From Panax quinquefolius (Eukaryota > Streptophyta > Magnoliopsida > Apiales > Araliaceae), in NCBI GenBank assembly GCA_020205615.1, contig CM035160.1, forward strand, positions 118,704,556-118,768,555: 64,000 bases of DNA. The letters run 5' to 3'. A model generated the notes under the pieces. That model saw only the letters and a program-made list of their open reading frames with translations, did no database searches and was not told the origin of the DNA. Every line of letters begins with the position of its first letter. Position 1 is the stretch's first letter. Shown here piece by piece: positions 43,915-54,828 of this stretch. The position numbers were made by a program, and so were the translations under genes.

Positions 43915-44165
43915 TGTAACGAGCCAAAATTCATACAATTTAATTCTTGACTTCGGTCGTTAACAATACATTCAACCTCTAATTTTACATCATTAAACGA
44001 TAATATAACCATTGAAATTTACGGAATAATTAAAATTTTCTATTACAAACTATTATTGTTCCCAAAACTTTCAACCTTTACATCTAAATATCTCAGAATC
44101 ATTTTAATACTACAAAAGTTTACATCGTAAAATGATATTACAATACAACATTAATACATTTACTA
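43915..44165. repeat. LTR-like fragment of an unidentified element
   Basis: Begins TGTAACGAGCCAAAATTC, which looks like an LTR edge seen from its outer side, and is AT-rich for 250 bp. No partner copy exists in the window. It is abutted on the right by a Tat/Ogre LTR end. Confidence 0.4.
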
Positions 44166-44339
44166 AACTTCCGGTAGTATCCGAATTAGATATGCGCTGT
44201 CTTCCAAGGTTAACTTTGAAAGACGAATCTGCCCTCCTGCAATGTCAGTAACAGGCGTACAAAAATTTCGAGTGTCTACAGCTACCAATCAAGATTGCCC
44301 TCCATACATTCTGCGTATCTTTTCACGCGCTCAAAATAG

Positions 44340-44701
44340 ATTCAGGATAGCCTACTAATGGGAAGACCGTGGATTCATACGGCTGGGGTCGTCCCCTCCA
44401 CTCTTCATCGGCAATTGAAATATATACTTAATGACAGCCTAGTCACAGTTAATGCTGAACCGGAATGTCCTAAACAAAGTGACATACCCCTCATCAGTTT
44501 CGATTCAAAAGTTGAGCCGGTGAGTTTAAGTACCATGGAGGTGAGCAACACTCACTACCACCCTATTGGGGCGCCACCTCTCACACCCAAGATTTCTGCC
44601 GAAGTGATGGAAGCTACTCAAGAAATGATGTATTTGGGTCATCAGCCGGGACAAGGGCTGGGTAAAAGTCATCAGGGTATTAAGCACCCGATTTCAAAGT
44701 G
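44340..44701 (+). pseudogene. Protease C-terminus and G-patch-like motif, element H
   Basis: An open frame of 114 codons opening MGRPWIHTAGVVPSTLHRQL, the end of the Tat-type protease (family LLGRPWIH). The catalytic Asp lies upstream and is missing. Toward the C-terminus MMYLGHQPGQGLGKSHQGI resembles the G-patch (Gly-rich, GxGLG) often found between protease and RT in Tat/Ogre elements; G-patches bind RNA. It closes with a TGA at 44699-44701. Confidence 0.7.
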
Positions 44702-45055
44702 ATCAATCAATCGGATAGTGGATCGGGCTATTCGCCAGCCGATCACGAGAATCCACATAAACATCATCAGATTCCTCCAGCTTCATTTACACGACGATTG
44801 TCTCCACCTATAAATCCTGAGTCCACACAACCTCCGGTAAAGGTGCCAAGCGTAAAGGCAATGTTATTTCCCAAGCCGATACCGGTAAAGGAGAAAGAAG
44901 TCTTTGTTCCAGATCCCATAGTGGAAGAAGAGGAACGAAGAATTAAGCAAGACATTGTCAGAATGATGTCAAGCATACGCATCATTGTCTATGATGAACA
45001 TACAAACAAATACACCCCAGAAGATGATTGCCCAGATGTAATGGTCATTATTTAG
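44699..45055 (+). pseudogene. Protease-RT linker, element H
   Basis: An open 118-codon frame, Pro/Ser/Lys-rich, with an acidic segment VEEEERRIKQDI and an Ogre-like DDCPD patch near the end. No enzymatic motif. It would be internal to the polyprotein; the next coding block begins about 270 bp later, and 45056-45320 shows only short acidic or Ser-rich readings with stops. Confidence 0.5.
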
Positions 45056-45322
45056 GAGAAGGATGACGATGACGATGACATCCCCTCCATCACTGCAGTC
45101 CGTCGGGACTTTGCCCTCGACAGTTGGAGTAGCACTCCTTGCATTGGTAGACGAGGGTAAAACTAGCAAGAACTCTTTCTGCCCTGTAGATATCATAACT
45201 GCTTACTTTTCTATACAGTATTAGCAGTTATTTTGTCATTACATGCTAACACTTTGTATGATTAAACCATTTCATATATACTAAGTGAGAGCATATTTTG
45301 TTTTAGGACTCTGAATTTAGAT

Positions 45323-46380
45323 GTGCTTATACTTGCTAATAAGATGCCTCTTCTCCACAAGGATTGTAACTTTGATGTAAAAAAGGACTCACCCTTGATG
45401 GAAATACACGAGGACATTGAGGTGCCTCATGAGATCAAAGAATGGGTCGAAGACAAACCTAAACCCAACCTTGATCAAACCACTTCCTTCAATCTTGGAA
45501 CCTTAGAAAGCCCTAAATTAATCCAGATTGGTTCAGACCTTACCCCAAACCAGAGAAATGACATGGTTACACTATTAACCAAATTCCAGGATATGTTTGC
45601 ACGGTCTTATAAATACATGGTGGGTTTGTCCACTGACATTTTCCTTCATCGCCTTCCCATTAAAGAGGGATTCAAGCCAGTCAAGCAGAAGCTCAGGCGA
45701 TTGAAACCTGAGTGGAGTTTAAAGGTGAAAGAAGAAATTGTGAAACAATTTCAAGCTGGTATTATCATGGTGTCCACATATCTTGAATGGATATCCAACA
45801 TTGTTCCCGTGCCTAAACCTGGAGGAAAGGTGCTAGTTGGCGTGGATTATCGGGATTTTAACAAAGCTTTCCTTAAAGATAGCTTTTCCGTGAAATTTAT
45901 CCATATTCTCAGTGACAATACTGCTCAATACGACATGCACTCCTTAGCGGATTGCTTCGAGGGGTATCATCAAATGATGGTTGCTGAGGAAGATCGTGAG
46001 AAAACTGTTTTCATCACGCCTTGGGGAACCTTTTGCTATAGACGGTTGTCATTCGGCCTCATCAATGCCAGAGCCACCTATCAATGAGCTATGATGGCTC
46101 TTTTCCGCGACTTCATGCACAAAGAGATAGAGATCTACGTGTATGACATCATTGTCAAGTCCCGAAGGGAAGAAGACCACTTAGACCATCTCAGAAAGCT
46201 CTTCAATAGGTTGCATAAGTATAACTTGAAGTTGAATCCAGCCAAGTGCACATTTGGCATTAAATCAGGCAAGTTGCTAGGATTCCTAGTTACCCACAAA
46301 GGGATTGAGCTGGATCCCACCAAAATCCAGGCCATCACGGATTTCCTCAGACAGAGTAGGAAATACGGGGATTTTTGGGA
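45323..46380 (+). pseudogene. Reverse transcriptase of element H
   Basis: 254 open codons, then a TGA (46086) replacing Arg (TYQ*AMMALF), then 98 more codons in frame. Blocks: DMFARSYKYMVGLS, HRLPIKEGFKPVKQKLRR, VPVPKPGGKVLVGVDYRDFN, YDMHSLADCFEGYHQM (palm Asp present), FITPWGTFCYRRLSFGLINA. The active-site loop reads IYVYDIIVKS where the clade has YVDDMIVKS, so one of the two catalytic Asp residues is Tyr and the enzyme is dead. After FLVTHKGIELDPTKIQAI a frameshift (46330-46370) breaks the connection to RNase H. Confidence 0.85.
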
Positions 46381-46945
46381 AGAATAAACTTCATTAGCAG
46401 GTTCATTTCTCAACTTGCAGCAACCTGTGAGCCTATCTTCAAGCTTTTAAGGAAGAACTCGTCTATGAAGTGGAATGATGAGTGCCAGAAGGCCTTCCTT
46501 ACAATCAAAGAGTAGTTAGTCAAAGCTCCCATTTTGGTACCACCCAGGGATGATGTTCCCCTGTTCATGTACCTGTCCATAAGTGACAATGCCATGTGCT
46601 GCATGCTGGGACAGAAAGACGATAGAGGCCAAGAACGAGCTATTTATTACCTCAGCAAAATATTCAACAACAGTGAACATAAGTACACTCTAATTGAGAA
46701 TACTTGTTGTGGTTTAGCACGGGCTTCCATGAGGTTACAACATGGTCACACAACACATCTCATATCCCACATGGATCCTCTCAAGTGCGTGTTCATTAAA
46801 CCCATGTTAAATTGTCGGTTGTCCAGATGGCAGTTGATCTTACAACAATTTGACATAGTCTACGTGACTCAAAAGTCTATCCAAGGTCAAGAAATTGTGG
46901 ATCAATTGGCCGTCGTACCTTTAGGGGACTTCAAACCCTTGGAAA
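46381..46945 (+). pseudogene. RNase H (first) of element H
   Basis: Starts GRINFISRFISQLAATCEP and WNDECQKAFLTIKE, a TAG stop (46513), then an open 159-codon frame with DVPLFMYLSISDNAMCCMLG, ERAIYYLSKIFNNSEHKY, TLIENTCCGL, and LSRWQLILQQFDIVY. The position of the first catalytic Asp of standard retroelement RNase H (YSDAS type) reads LSISDNA, as is usual in Tat elements, whose first RNase H is degenerate. Confidence 0.8.
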
Positions 46946-47016
46946 CCTACTTTCACGATGAAGGGGTAATGACAGTTCAGCAACACCATCATTACGATAC
47001 ATGCCATATATAGAAA

Positions 47017-47469
47017 ATGTATTTTGATGGAGCTATTAATATAGAAGGTTCTGGAGCTAGAGCAGTTCTAGTATCCGGTACAGGGGAGCAATATCCCGTC
47101 GTCGTCAAATTACAGTTTGTCAGCACCAACAACACAACTAAGTATGAAGGCTGTCTCATGGGGCTAAAAATTGCCCGTTCAATGGGCATCAGGCGGTTAA
47201 CTGTCTTTGGGGATTCGGAGTTGGTGGTCAAATAATCCATGGGAATCTATCAAACCAAAGAGCTACATTTGCCGCCTTACCATCGGCAAGTTTTACAGTT
47301 GGCTTCGGAGTTTGAAGAGATCTCCTTTCTACACATTCCTCGTAATAGGAATGACTTTGCAGACGCGTTAGCAACTTTGGCTTCTTTGATTCACATGCCT
47401 AACAAGGAACACATGCCAAGCGTCACATTTGCCCTGCACAAGGCAGCAGCCTATGGGAACTATGTTTGA
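47017..47469 (+). pseudogene. Second, archaeal-type RNase H of element H
   Basis: Starts MYFDGAINIEGSGARAVLVS (first Asp in YFDGA), then NNTTKYEGCLMGLKIA (catalytic Glu), VFGDSELVVK (second Asp) and a stop at 47233, followed by GIYQTKELHLPPYHRQ, HIPRNRNDFADALATLASLI (last Asp). All four acidic positions of an RNase HI fold are kept. This extra domain is acquired and specific to the Tat clade. One nonsense change, otherwise a well preserved domain. Confidence 0.8.
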
Positions 47470-47595
47470 GAAGTATCGTATGAGCTACCTCCCATCTAGC
47501 GTCCTTGGTATCAGCATATCAACGAGTACCTACAAGATGGATCTACACCCGCTGAGGCGAGCCCGATTGAGAAAAGGCGGATCCATCGACATGCT

Positions 47596-48022
47596 ATGAA
47601 ATTCTACTTAAGCGGAGATGCACTCTACAAAAAGAGATGCAACCTCAGATGTCTGGACCAGGACCAAGCTCAAGGGCTCATGGATGAGGTCCATGGTGGA
47701 GTATGTGTCCCACACATGAGCGGACCCCTTCTTGTTAAGAAGATCCTCAAGACAGGACATTCATGGCTTACCCTCAAAGCTGACTTTGATGATCACGTCA
47801 AGAGGTGCTATCATTGCCAAATTCATGGAGATGTTATTCACGCCCCTCAGAGGGAGCTCCACAATATGAGTTCACCTTGGCCCTTCTCAATGTGGGGAAT
47901 GGACGTGATCGGACCCATCGATCCCAAAGCCAGTAATGGGCATCGCTTTATATTTACCATGATTGACTACTTCACCAAGTGGGTAGAAGCAGCCTCCTTC
48001 CCCAGGTTTACTAAAGAAGTCA
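47596..48022 (+). pseudogene. Integrase N-terminal half of element H
   Basis: A 143-codon frame: FYLSGDALYKKRCNLRCLD, MDEVHGGVCVPHMSG (zinc His pair), VKRCYHCQIHGDVIH (Cys pair), PWPFSMWGMDVIGPIDPK (first core Asp), FIFTMIDYFTKWVEAASF. It is cut at 48022/48023 by the LTR of element F, so the second Asp, the Glu and the C-terminus are absent. The second catalytic region would lie beyond F, outside the window. Confidence 0.8.
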
Positions 48023-48574
48023 TGTGACAACCCGAGAATTTTCAATATTTTTAAAATTTTTATTAATTTATTTAATGTTTAAAATTAGAACCTAGACCGA
48101 AAATAAGTGTATGTGTTTGATATTTTTGGGAAGGAATTTTGAGGATTTCAAAATTCTGTAAATGATTTAGGTGAATTATTCAGGATTAAGTGTATATGTG
48201 AATATATTCTGTGTATATGTGTACAATATGTGGTTAAGGGTCAAGGGTTGACCAGATAAATGATATCTGTAACAAACCCTAAGTATATATTAAGAACGTC
48301 AACGTTCGGTTAGAAAACCCTAGCGATTATAAAAAACCCTAGAAATCGGTTCCAAAAACCCTAATTTCAGTTTCGGAAATTCGAAACCCTAATTCAGAAA
48401 TTTAAAATCCTAATCTTGGAACTTAACGGAGAATTATATTGCTTCAGTGCTATTAATTATAATATTAATTAGGGTAAAGCTTAATTATTTAGCAAACCCT
48501 AATTTCAAACTTTTAAACCCTAATTTATGGATTTAAAACCCTAAATTATAATTAGGGGAAACTTAAGTGTTATT
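48023..48574 (+). mobile_element. Element F LTR, left part
   Basis: Starts TGTGACAACCCGAGAATTTT exactly where H integrase stops. It continues at 57237 after element G and ends before a tRNA-iMet primer site at 60756, so the whole LTR is about 4.07 kb. No ORF. Contains many AAACCCTAA motifs (48275-48545). The 5 bp before it are AGTCA; the partner copy would be outside the window. Confidence 0.75.
48270..48548 (+). repeat. Telo-box-like AAACCCTAA cluster in element F LTR
   Basis: About eight AAACCCTA(A/G) motifs dispersed in AT-rich DNA, continuing at 57280-57650 after the G insertion. They are spaced rather than in perfect tandem, so this is not an interstitial telomere array. Confidence 0.6.
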
Positions 48575-50977
48575 TGTGACGCCCCCAAAATTAGGTATAC
48601 GTCACCCATCTTGGGTCGCCACTTACATGGTACATAAATTCAAATACAACTTACTAACCTAACTCGCCGTGTATAATACGACATAAATCGTGAGTTTGCA
48701 TACAAATATTGTCTACTAGATATTATACAAACTCAAAAGGAGTCCTCATTACAACTATTATCACACTATTTCACGTAATAGTGAGGACTACTAATGCTAT
48801 CCTCTCGACCATTACTTCGCTCCCAGACTCGTCTCCAAATATGTTCTCATTTCCTCAAGAGAAAAAGGTGAGAAAAAAGGTGAGCTCAACTAGCCCAAGA
48901 AGAAATATTATGACTAAGATAATGCGTAATAAATTATCATTAGCCTTCAACAAAGTTAAACCGATAAAATATAATAGACAACCAGGTTTAATCTGCAATT
49001 TTATAAGCAATCCATTAAAAGAGTCAAGTAGAGAATAAAGTCTACTATCTTTTAGGTTTTAAAAGGTTTTCATCAATTTTTATCACGAGACTCAACTTAA
49101 TAAATAAACCACCACATCTAATCATCCATGCACTACCACGGCCAAGGATTTTCATCAAATTATCAATGGTCACGACTATACCGAATCACCCCGGTCATAA
49201 TCATACCAAAACTATCCATCACCGCATTACAAAGCCCACCGAGGACTTTTGTCACATCATTTATATCAAGTCATGATTATACCGAATGATCCTCGGTCAT
49301 AATCATACTAAGTTCATCTATGCACGTAAGCCAAAGATAACATAATATAACATGAGGATGATGACAATGACATAATAATTCAATAAAACAAGTTCAAGAA
49401 TTATTTAATCCTTGAATTATTAACGTCCAAATTGTCAACATAATCTTCGCTTTCAGAGAGTAAAATTCAAGAATGATCGTAAGAATATTTCCATGAAAAG
49501 ATATCGATGAAACGCAAATATCAAGGATATTCTACTAATTTCATGGAGTATAAAGTCAAAGTTTTAACCAACCGGGTATAATAAAGAATGGAATAACAAA
49601 AGAAATCACCATGCATGCGATTGCAGATGACAAAAGTTATTCCAACATAATAATAATAATCTAACCAGTCGTGAAATTCACACCAAGCAGGATGTGTTCA
49701 AATGAATAATAAAGATGGAACCAGATCCGGTGTAAAACACACGATAGGATATTCCAACAGAATGATAAAGATTTTAACCAGTCCGGTGTAAAACACACAT
49801 GCATGTGATGTTCCAACAGAATAATAAAAAGAACTAACCAGTCCGTGTAAAAACACACAAATGGATGTTCCAATGTATAATAGAAGAATGTCACCAAGTA
49901 TAGGGTAAATCATGTATACAAAAGTTATTCCAATGTAATAATAAGCAATGGAATAACATAAGGATTTCACCAAGTATAGGGTATGCCACAGATATAAAGT
50001 TATGTATAGGGTATGCCACTTTTACAAAGTTATTCCAATGTAATAATAAAGGAATGGAATAATGTAAGTTCTCTTCAAGAAGAAAGAATAACACCCTTAC
50101 CGTAAAAAAGAACCTAATATAGAAGTAGTGAAGTAGCGAATACTCTTCTTCTTTCTATAATTTTCTCTATAGCTTCTCTCTATAATTTCTCTCTAGAGTT
50201 TCAATGAATTCGTAAGAAAATAATGAAGGAATGAGCTTCTATTTATAGGAAAATGGAATGCATAGTAATTAATCCATGAACGGTCCAGTTTGATTTACTT
50301 TAATCTGACGGTCCATATTTAAAGAAAAATCTTTTAAATAAAATATAATATATTCTATTTATATAAAACATTTTACTATGCAAACACTATGCAATACTAT
50401 ACAAAACACTATGCAAAACACTATGCAACACTATGCATAATAAAATATAATATATTCTATTTATGTAATAACTTTAATAAAGTATTCTATTTTATATAAA
50501 GATGTTTCGCTTTTATTACGTTAATAATACTAATAAAACAAAACGTCATTATCGCTATAATAATTCATATTATTAATCGATAAATAATGGAATCAAACCG
50601 AGTGACTTCTCACATAAGCATCAATAATCAATACCGCAATTGCTACTATGCAACCACACGACATCGTATTTTTTACTACCGAGTAGTTCAACAAGAACCA
50701 CGGTAAAAACTTCCGCCGTTATTTCAATAAAATTATTTTGTCATTTTCTCAATCCGACAATAATTATTTGTAGGGTCCACCAATGATTGAGTCATTGTAT
50801 TTAATATTCCCCGCTAAATCGAATATTCCCCACCAATCGAATATAATATAACCACTTGATACTTTGCAAAATTTATAAATACTACCCACAACTATAATAT
50901 TATCTCAAATTCACACCATAATATTAAAAATTATTTCACAAAATTTAAATCTTTATTGATAAAATCTGGGTCTCACA
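48575..50977 (-). repeat. Element G 3' LTR
   Basis: 2403 bp. Contains the leader stem-loop (48738-48790), array II (49120-49335), array I (49570-50075), predicted intron 48854-50100 (donor ACG|GTAAGGG, acceptor TTTTCTCTTGAG), TATA (50240-50247) and CACTATGCA-rich U3 repeats (50370-50460). Confidence 0.9.
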
Positions 50978-51060
50978 ATCTCCCTCCTTATGGAATTTCA
51001 CCCTCGAAATTAGGGTACGACTGGTATGATAAAGAGGTGAGGATACCTTGAATACCTTTA
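50978..51060 (-). pseudogene. Purine tract and pol 3' end, element G
   Basis: In element sense the last pol codons (YHTSRTLISRVK-like remnants of the IPGTYVNFEGK block) and the tract AAGGAGGGAGAT directly before the LTR start TGTGAGACCC. It is cut at about 51055 by the inserted LTR-derived block. Confidence 0.6.
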
Positions 51061-53530
51061 TCGTTGAAAATATTAAGTTCATCTTTGCAATCCTACCAAA
51101 GATATTCATTAACAATTCATCTTTGCATTACGTGCCAAAGATATTTATTAACAATTCATCTTTGCACTACAGCCAAAGATATATAATCAGAAAACCAATA
51201 ATACCGAGACTCGGTGAATAGTATCACAACCATGAATTATCCATGCACCACCGCTAAGGATATTCGTGTTTTTTAATTACTATCCATGATTATACCGAAT
51301 AATCCGTGGTCATAATCATACCAAGTCTATCAATGCACTACTACCAAAGATGACTTTTACCACATCCATGAATTAATATTTCATTCACGAGACTCACCAA
51401 TATTTAATCCTTATCATCGAATCATCCCCGCACTACGTGCCAAGGATATTCATTATTATCACTACCACGAATTATCCATGCACTACTACCAAAGATAATT
51501 GTGTATTCATTAGTATCACGACCACAAATTATCCATGCACTACTACCAAAGATAATTGTGTATTCATTAAGATCACGACCACAAATTATCCATGCACTAC
51601 TAAGCAAAAGATAATTGTGTATTCATTAAGATCACGACCACAAATTATCCATGCACTACTACCAAGATAATCGTGTATTCATTAGTATCACGACCACAAA
51701 TTATCCATGCACTACTACGGTAAAAGATAATCGTGTATTCATTAGTATCACGACCACAAATTATCCATGCACTACTACCAAAGATAATTGTGTATTCATT
51801 AAGATATCACGACACCACAAATTATCCATGCACTACTACCAAAGATAATTGTGTATTCATTAAGATCACGACCACAAATTATCCATGCACTACGGCAAAA
51901 GATAATTGTGTATTCATTAAGATCACGACCACAAATTATCCATGCACTACTACCAAGATAATCGTGTATTCATTAAGATCACGACCACAAATTATCCATG
52001 CACTACTAAGAAAAGATAATCGTGTATTCATTAGTATCACGACCACAAATTATCCATGCACTACTGACCAAAGATAATTGTGTATTCATTAGTATCACGA
52101 CCACAAATTATCCATGCACTACTACCAAAGATAATTGTGTATTCATTAGTATCACGACCACAAATTATCCATGCACTACTACCAAAGATAATTGTGTATT
52201 CATTAAGATCACGACCACAAATTATCCATGCACTACGGCCAAAGATAATTGTGTTTTCAATTACTGATTATATGATTATACCCCAACAATCCTCGGTCAT
52301 AATCATACCAAGTCCATCTATGCACTACAAATACACGTATGACTTTCAACATAATATAAACATGAGGATAATGATATAAAGAATCAATCAAATGAGATAA
52401 AGGATAAATATTAAACATTTATAATATAATTTATCCAGATTCAAGAATATCCCCATGTTTTCAATCACTTAATAATCTCATAATCTAATATCATTAATAT
52501 TATAACAATATTTTAATCACTTCTTAAATTTATAAACAATTTATCTTAATTGTTTACGCTTTTACCATATAATGCATTTAATCATTCAAAATGTCATACT
52601 CATAAAATATCATCACCAATTATCAAATCCTCATCAAAAAATATGCATATACTCTATATAGGATTCTCTAGCCATAAAATCCTATTTTCAACTTTGTTAC
52701 TTCACATAACATATTTAACTCATATGTTCAGAATTAAACTATTTTCATGAAAAATACCAAATCAGCCCCAAAAATATTTCTTTTCTGGGATTTAGCATAA
52801 TATAGTCCCATAATGAAAATATATTTTTCTCGAATTTTTAAAATTCATTTACTATTTTTTAAAATCAATTTCCACTTAATTCCTTAAGAAATTAGCTACC
52901 TCAAGTTTAACTCCAAAATTCCCAAATCTTGGCAGGACCTTACACATGTTAACGTGAGCTTCCAGTTTAAATTTCATGGTCATCGGAGTTATAGAACTCC
53001 TATTATAATGTTTTTCATTTAAAAACCTAAATATTGAAATAGTCATAACTTGCTCATTTTAAGTCGAAATGAGCTCATTTTTGGACAGGAGGTACTTTAT
53101 ACCATATACTTTCATGTCCCAAAAGGCCAGAATTTTTCTCATAATTTAAGTGGCCGAAACAGCCCTTTAAAGTTTCTGGGCAGTAGCATTTTTGAAATTT
53201 ACAGCTTTGGCCTCTTTTGCAAAAATCAGTCCACACAAAATCTACAACACCTTTTCCAGTAATTCCACTTGGATTAGTTAGGTAACTCATAGATCTAACT
53301 CTAGGACTTGACCACATTCAAAAATTCAAAATATAATAAGAGATATGGTCAATTGAATTTCATAATACGCTTTTCACCAAAATCTGATTTTCAACTCTTT
53401 GTGATTTCTAAGAAACTTTCATGTTTTTTACATACTAACCAACATAACTCATCATAAAACTTACTAATACCACGAATACCCATGATTTTCATTATTCCAA
53501 TGCTTTTATTATGACTTTCATCATAAACCA
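51061..53530 (-). repeat. LTR-derived block inside element G
   Basis: 51061-51430 holds array II hairpins of A/E and C type, 51440-52255 a 57-bp tandem repeat, 52260-52380 C-like LTR sequence, and 52440-52860 sequence close to element A LTR (2180-2570). 52870-53530 is non-coding, AT-rich sequence without a match in the window. It looks like a piece of another LTR, in the same orientation as G, that replaced the RNaseH-integrase part. No LTR termini are visible. Confidence 0.65.
51440..52255 (-). repeat. 57-bp minisatellite, 14 units, in element G
   Basis: The unit includes ATCACGACCACAAATTATCC then ATGCACTACTACCAAAGATA and ATTGTGTATTCATTAGT. AATTATCTTTG and CATGGATAATT in element sense pair with one mismatch and one G-T, so each unit is an enlarged array II hairpin. 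Units vary mainly in the loop (CTACTACC, CTACGGCC, CTACTAAGC). ORFs across it are repeat artefacts. Confidence 0.9.
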
Positions 53531-53539
53531 CGTAAACTG

Positions 53540-53700
53540 CTCCATTTAGTTGAAGAAATATTTGAGGGTTTAAGAAATGGGTTTTTGTACTGGGGTCAAT
53601 ACAAAATTCGATTTCACGCCTAGGGTAGGCTAGGAAATCTTCAAGAATACGCCAAGAAATTTATTAATGATAGAAATATCATTCAAAATCACATACTCTT
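53540..53700 (-). pseudogene. RT deletion scar, element G
   Basis: The same RNase H to pre-RT join as in C (20631): the CTTCAACTAAATGG side joins the pre-RT region at about 53570. The shared breakpoint shows common descent of C and G. Confidence 0.7.
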
Positions 53701-53880
53701 ATCCAAGACTTGGATAGTACGTCAGATTAATACCAACTCAGACTTCTAGACCTTAACCCGGATAGCACCTCACAATGATACCTATCAACTTGCCATCTTC
53801 AGTCACGACGTCGCCTACAGAAAGTCTGGCTTCGGTGCATTCCACACAAGGAAGTCAACAACGAAAGGATCGGGCTCTTT
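53700..53880 (-). other. Foreign insert between protease and RT remnants, element G
   Basis: Counterpart of 20755-20892 in C, with an extra ~45 bp that appears to be an internal duplication (TACGTCAGATTAATACCAA and a second GATAGCACCTC copy). It reads ECTEARLSVGDVV and DGKLIGIIV in element sense. Confidence 0.5.
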
Positions 53881-54330
53881 ACTTATGGCTTGATATAACA
53901 GTGATTAACTTTAGGATTTGGTTACTTTGAATTCAGATAACAGGGTTGGTTAGAAATATGAAAGCTAACAACCTTACAAAAAGAATAATGAGTAGTTAAT
54001 CAATCGTTTTCAAAAATTACCTCAAAGGCAAGTATTTTCAAAGAGATAAGATCGACAGGTAACGTGAAAGTGTTTATTTGAAACAACAAGATTAATAAAT
54101 GAAAGGAGGTAACGAAGGTTTCTCCCAACGAAGTTTCAATAGATAAATCAAAGTCTAATTTCTCCGGAGTCAAATTTAAACGTTGAACGCAAGCAAGAGA
54201 GATAAAAGAATGGGTAGAACCGGTATCTAATAAGGTATAAACTTCGCAATTTTTATAATTAACTAACCCGTGCTAACTTCGTTCGAGTCACTTGCTTTTT
54301 AAGAAGTCATGAAAAACGCTCTTCATGAAA
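53880..54330 (-). pseudogene. Aspartic protease traces, element G
   Basis: In element sense CEVYTLLDTGSTHSFISLAC (~54230, active site intact), then LNLTPEKLDFDLSIETSL, GETFVTS and, with frameshifts and stops, the ILGIDWL region (~54000). At least three breaks. It follows the Gag stub and precedes the foreign insert. Confidence 0.7.
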
Positions 54331-54641
54331 CCACCGACTTTGTTTTATCCGTATCCGCCTTTGGTGCCACCGTCCCAGCTGGACTTGACTTTGGTGCACG
54401 ACAAAATTGAGCTAAATGACCTTCTCTTCTTGAAATTTCCACTTCTATTATCTTTGCCATGATTACCACCGAAGTGGTTACCATTCTTAGCATGATAATT
54501 TCCCCCACGATGGTTATCATTGTTCTGATAGCCGTTGCCACCAGTATGATTATTATCGTGTTGTTGGTTGTTACCTTTTGTTTGAGCTGAATCAACACTC
54601 TCATGTGCTTCATTGCTTATTTCAGCATTTTCAGATGCCAT
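54331..54641 (-). pseudogene. Gag stub of element G (capsid deleted)
   Basis: Starts ATG 54641 with MASENAEISNEAHESVDS, nearly the same as C. After about 22 codons it jumps to the Asn/Gly/His-rich region that normally lies between capsid and zinc knuckles (GGNGYQNNDNHRGG, GGNHGKDNRSGNFKKR). A frameshift then leaves half a knuckle in another frame (EGHLAQFCRAP). The capsid domain, about 200 residues, is deleted, so no particle protein could be made. Confidence 0.75.
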
Positions 54642-54814
54642 TTTCAAACACTGCCACAAAATAAGGGTTAATTGACATGCAACATATTATCACTATACTC
54701 TGACTGACCAATCAAATACCAAATAAACTTAGGTAGGTCATACTAGCGAAGGTATTCCCCGTCTCTCCCCTCCTAGTACTATTCTCACATCTTAGCCAGG
54801 GATCATATCCCTAA

Positions 54815-54826
54815 GCTCTGATACCA
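54815..54826 (-). other. Primer-binding site (tRNA-iMet), element G
   Basis: TGGTATCAGAGC in element sense, a perfect match, two bases from the LTR edge at 54829. Confidence 0.9.
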
Positions 54827-54828
54827 AC

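Larger units (their letters stand above)
44166..48022 (+). mobile_element. Element H: Tat/Ogre retrotransposon, pol region
   Basis: Starts with ~114 bp of LTR end (ACTTCCGGTAGTATCCG to CGAGTGTCTACA, matching 10395-10511). It then goes directly into protease C-terminus, G-patch-like motif, RT, RNase H, a second (archaeal-type) RNase H and the first part of integrase. The order with two RNase H domains is diagnostic for the Tat clade. Gag and most of the protease are deleted. The element is cut in integrase at 48022 by element F and is not resumed within the window. Confidence 0.85.

Noticed and set aside
48270..48548. Interstitial telomere or subtelomere
   Set aside because: AAACCCTAA copies are dispersed with other bases between them, not in tandem; they are part of an LTR.
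51437..52379. Series of plus-strand ORFs rich in Thr, Asn and Tyr, and a CRISPR-like regular repeat
   Set aside because: They are readings of the 57-bp minisatellite; units are contiguous without unique spacers, and the context is a plant retrotransposon.
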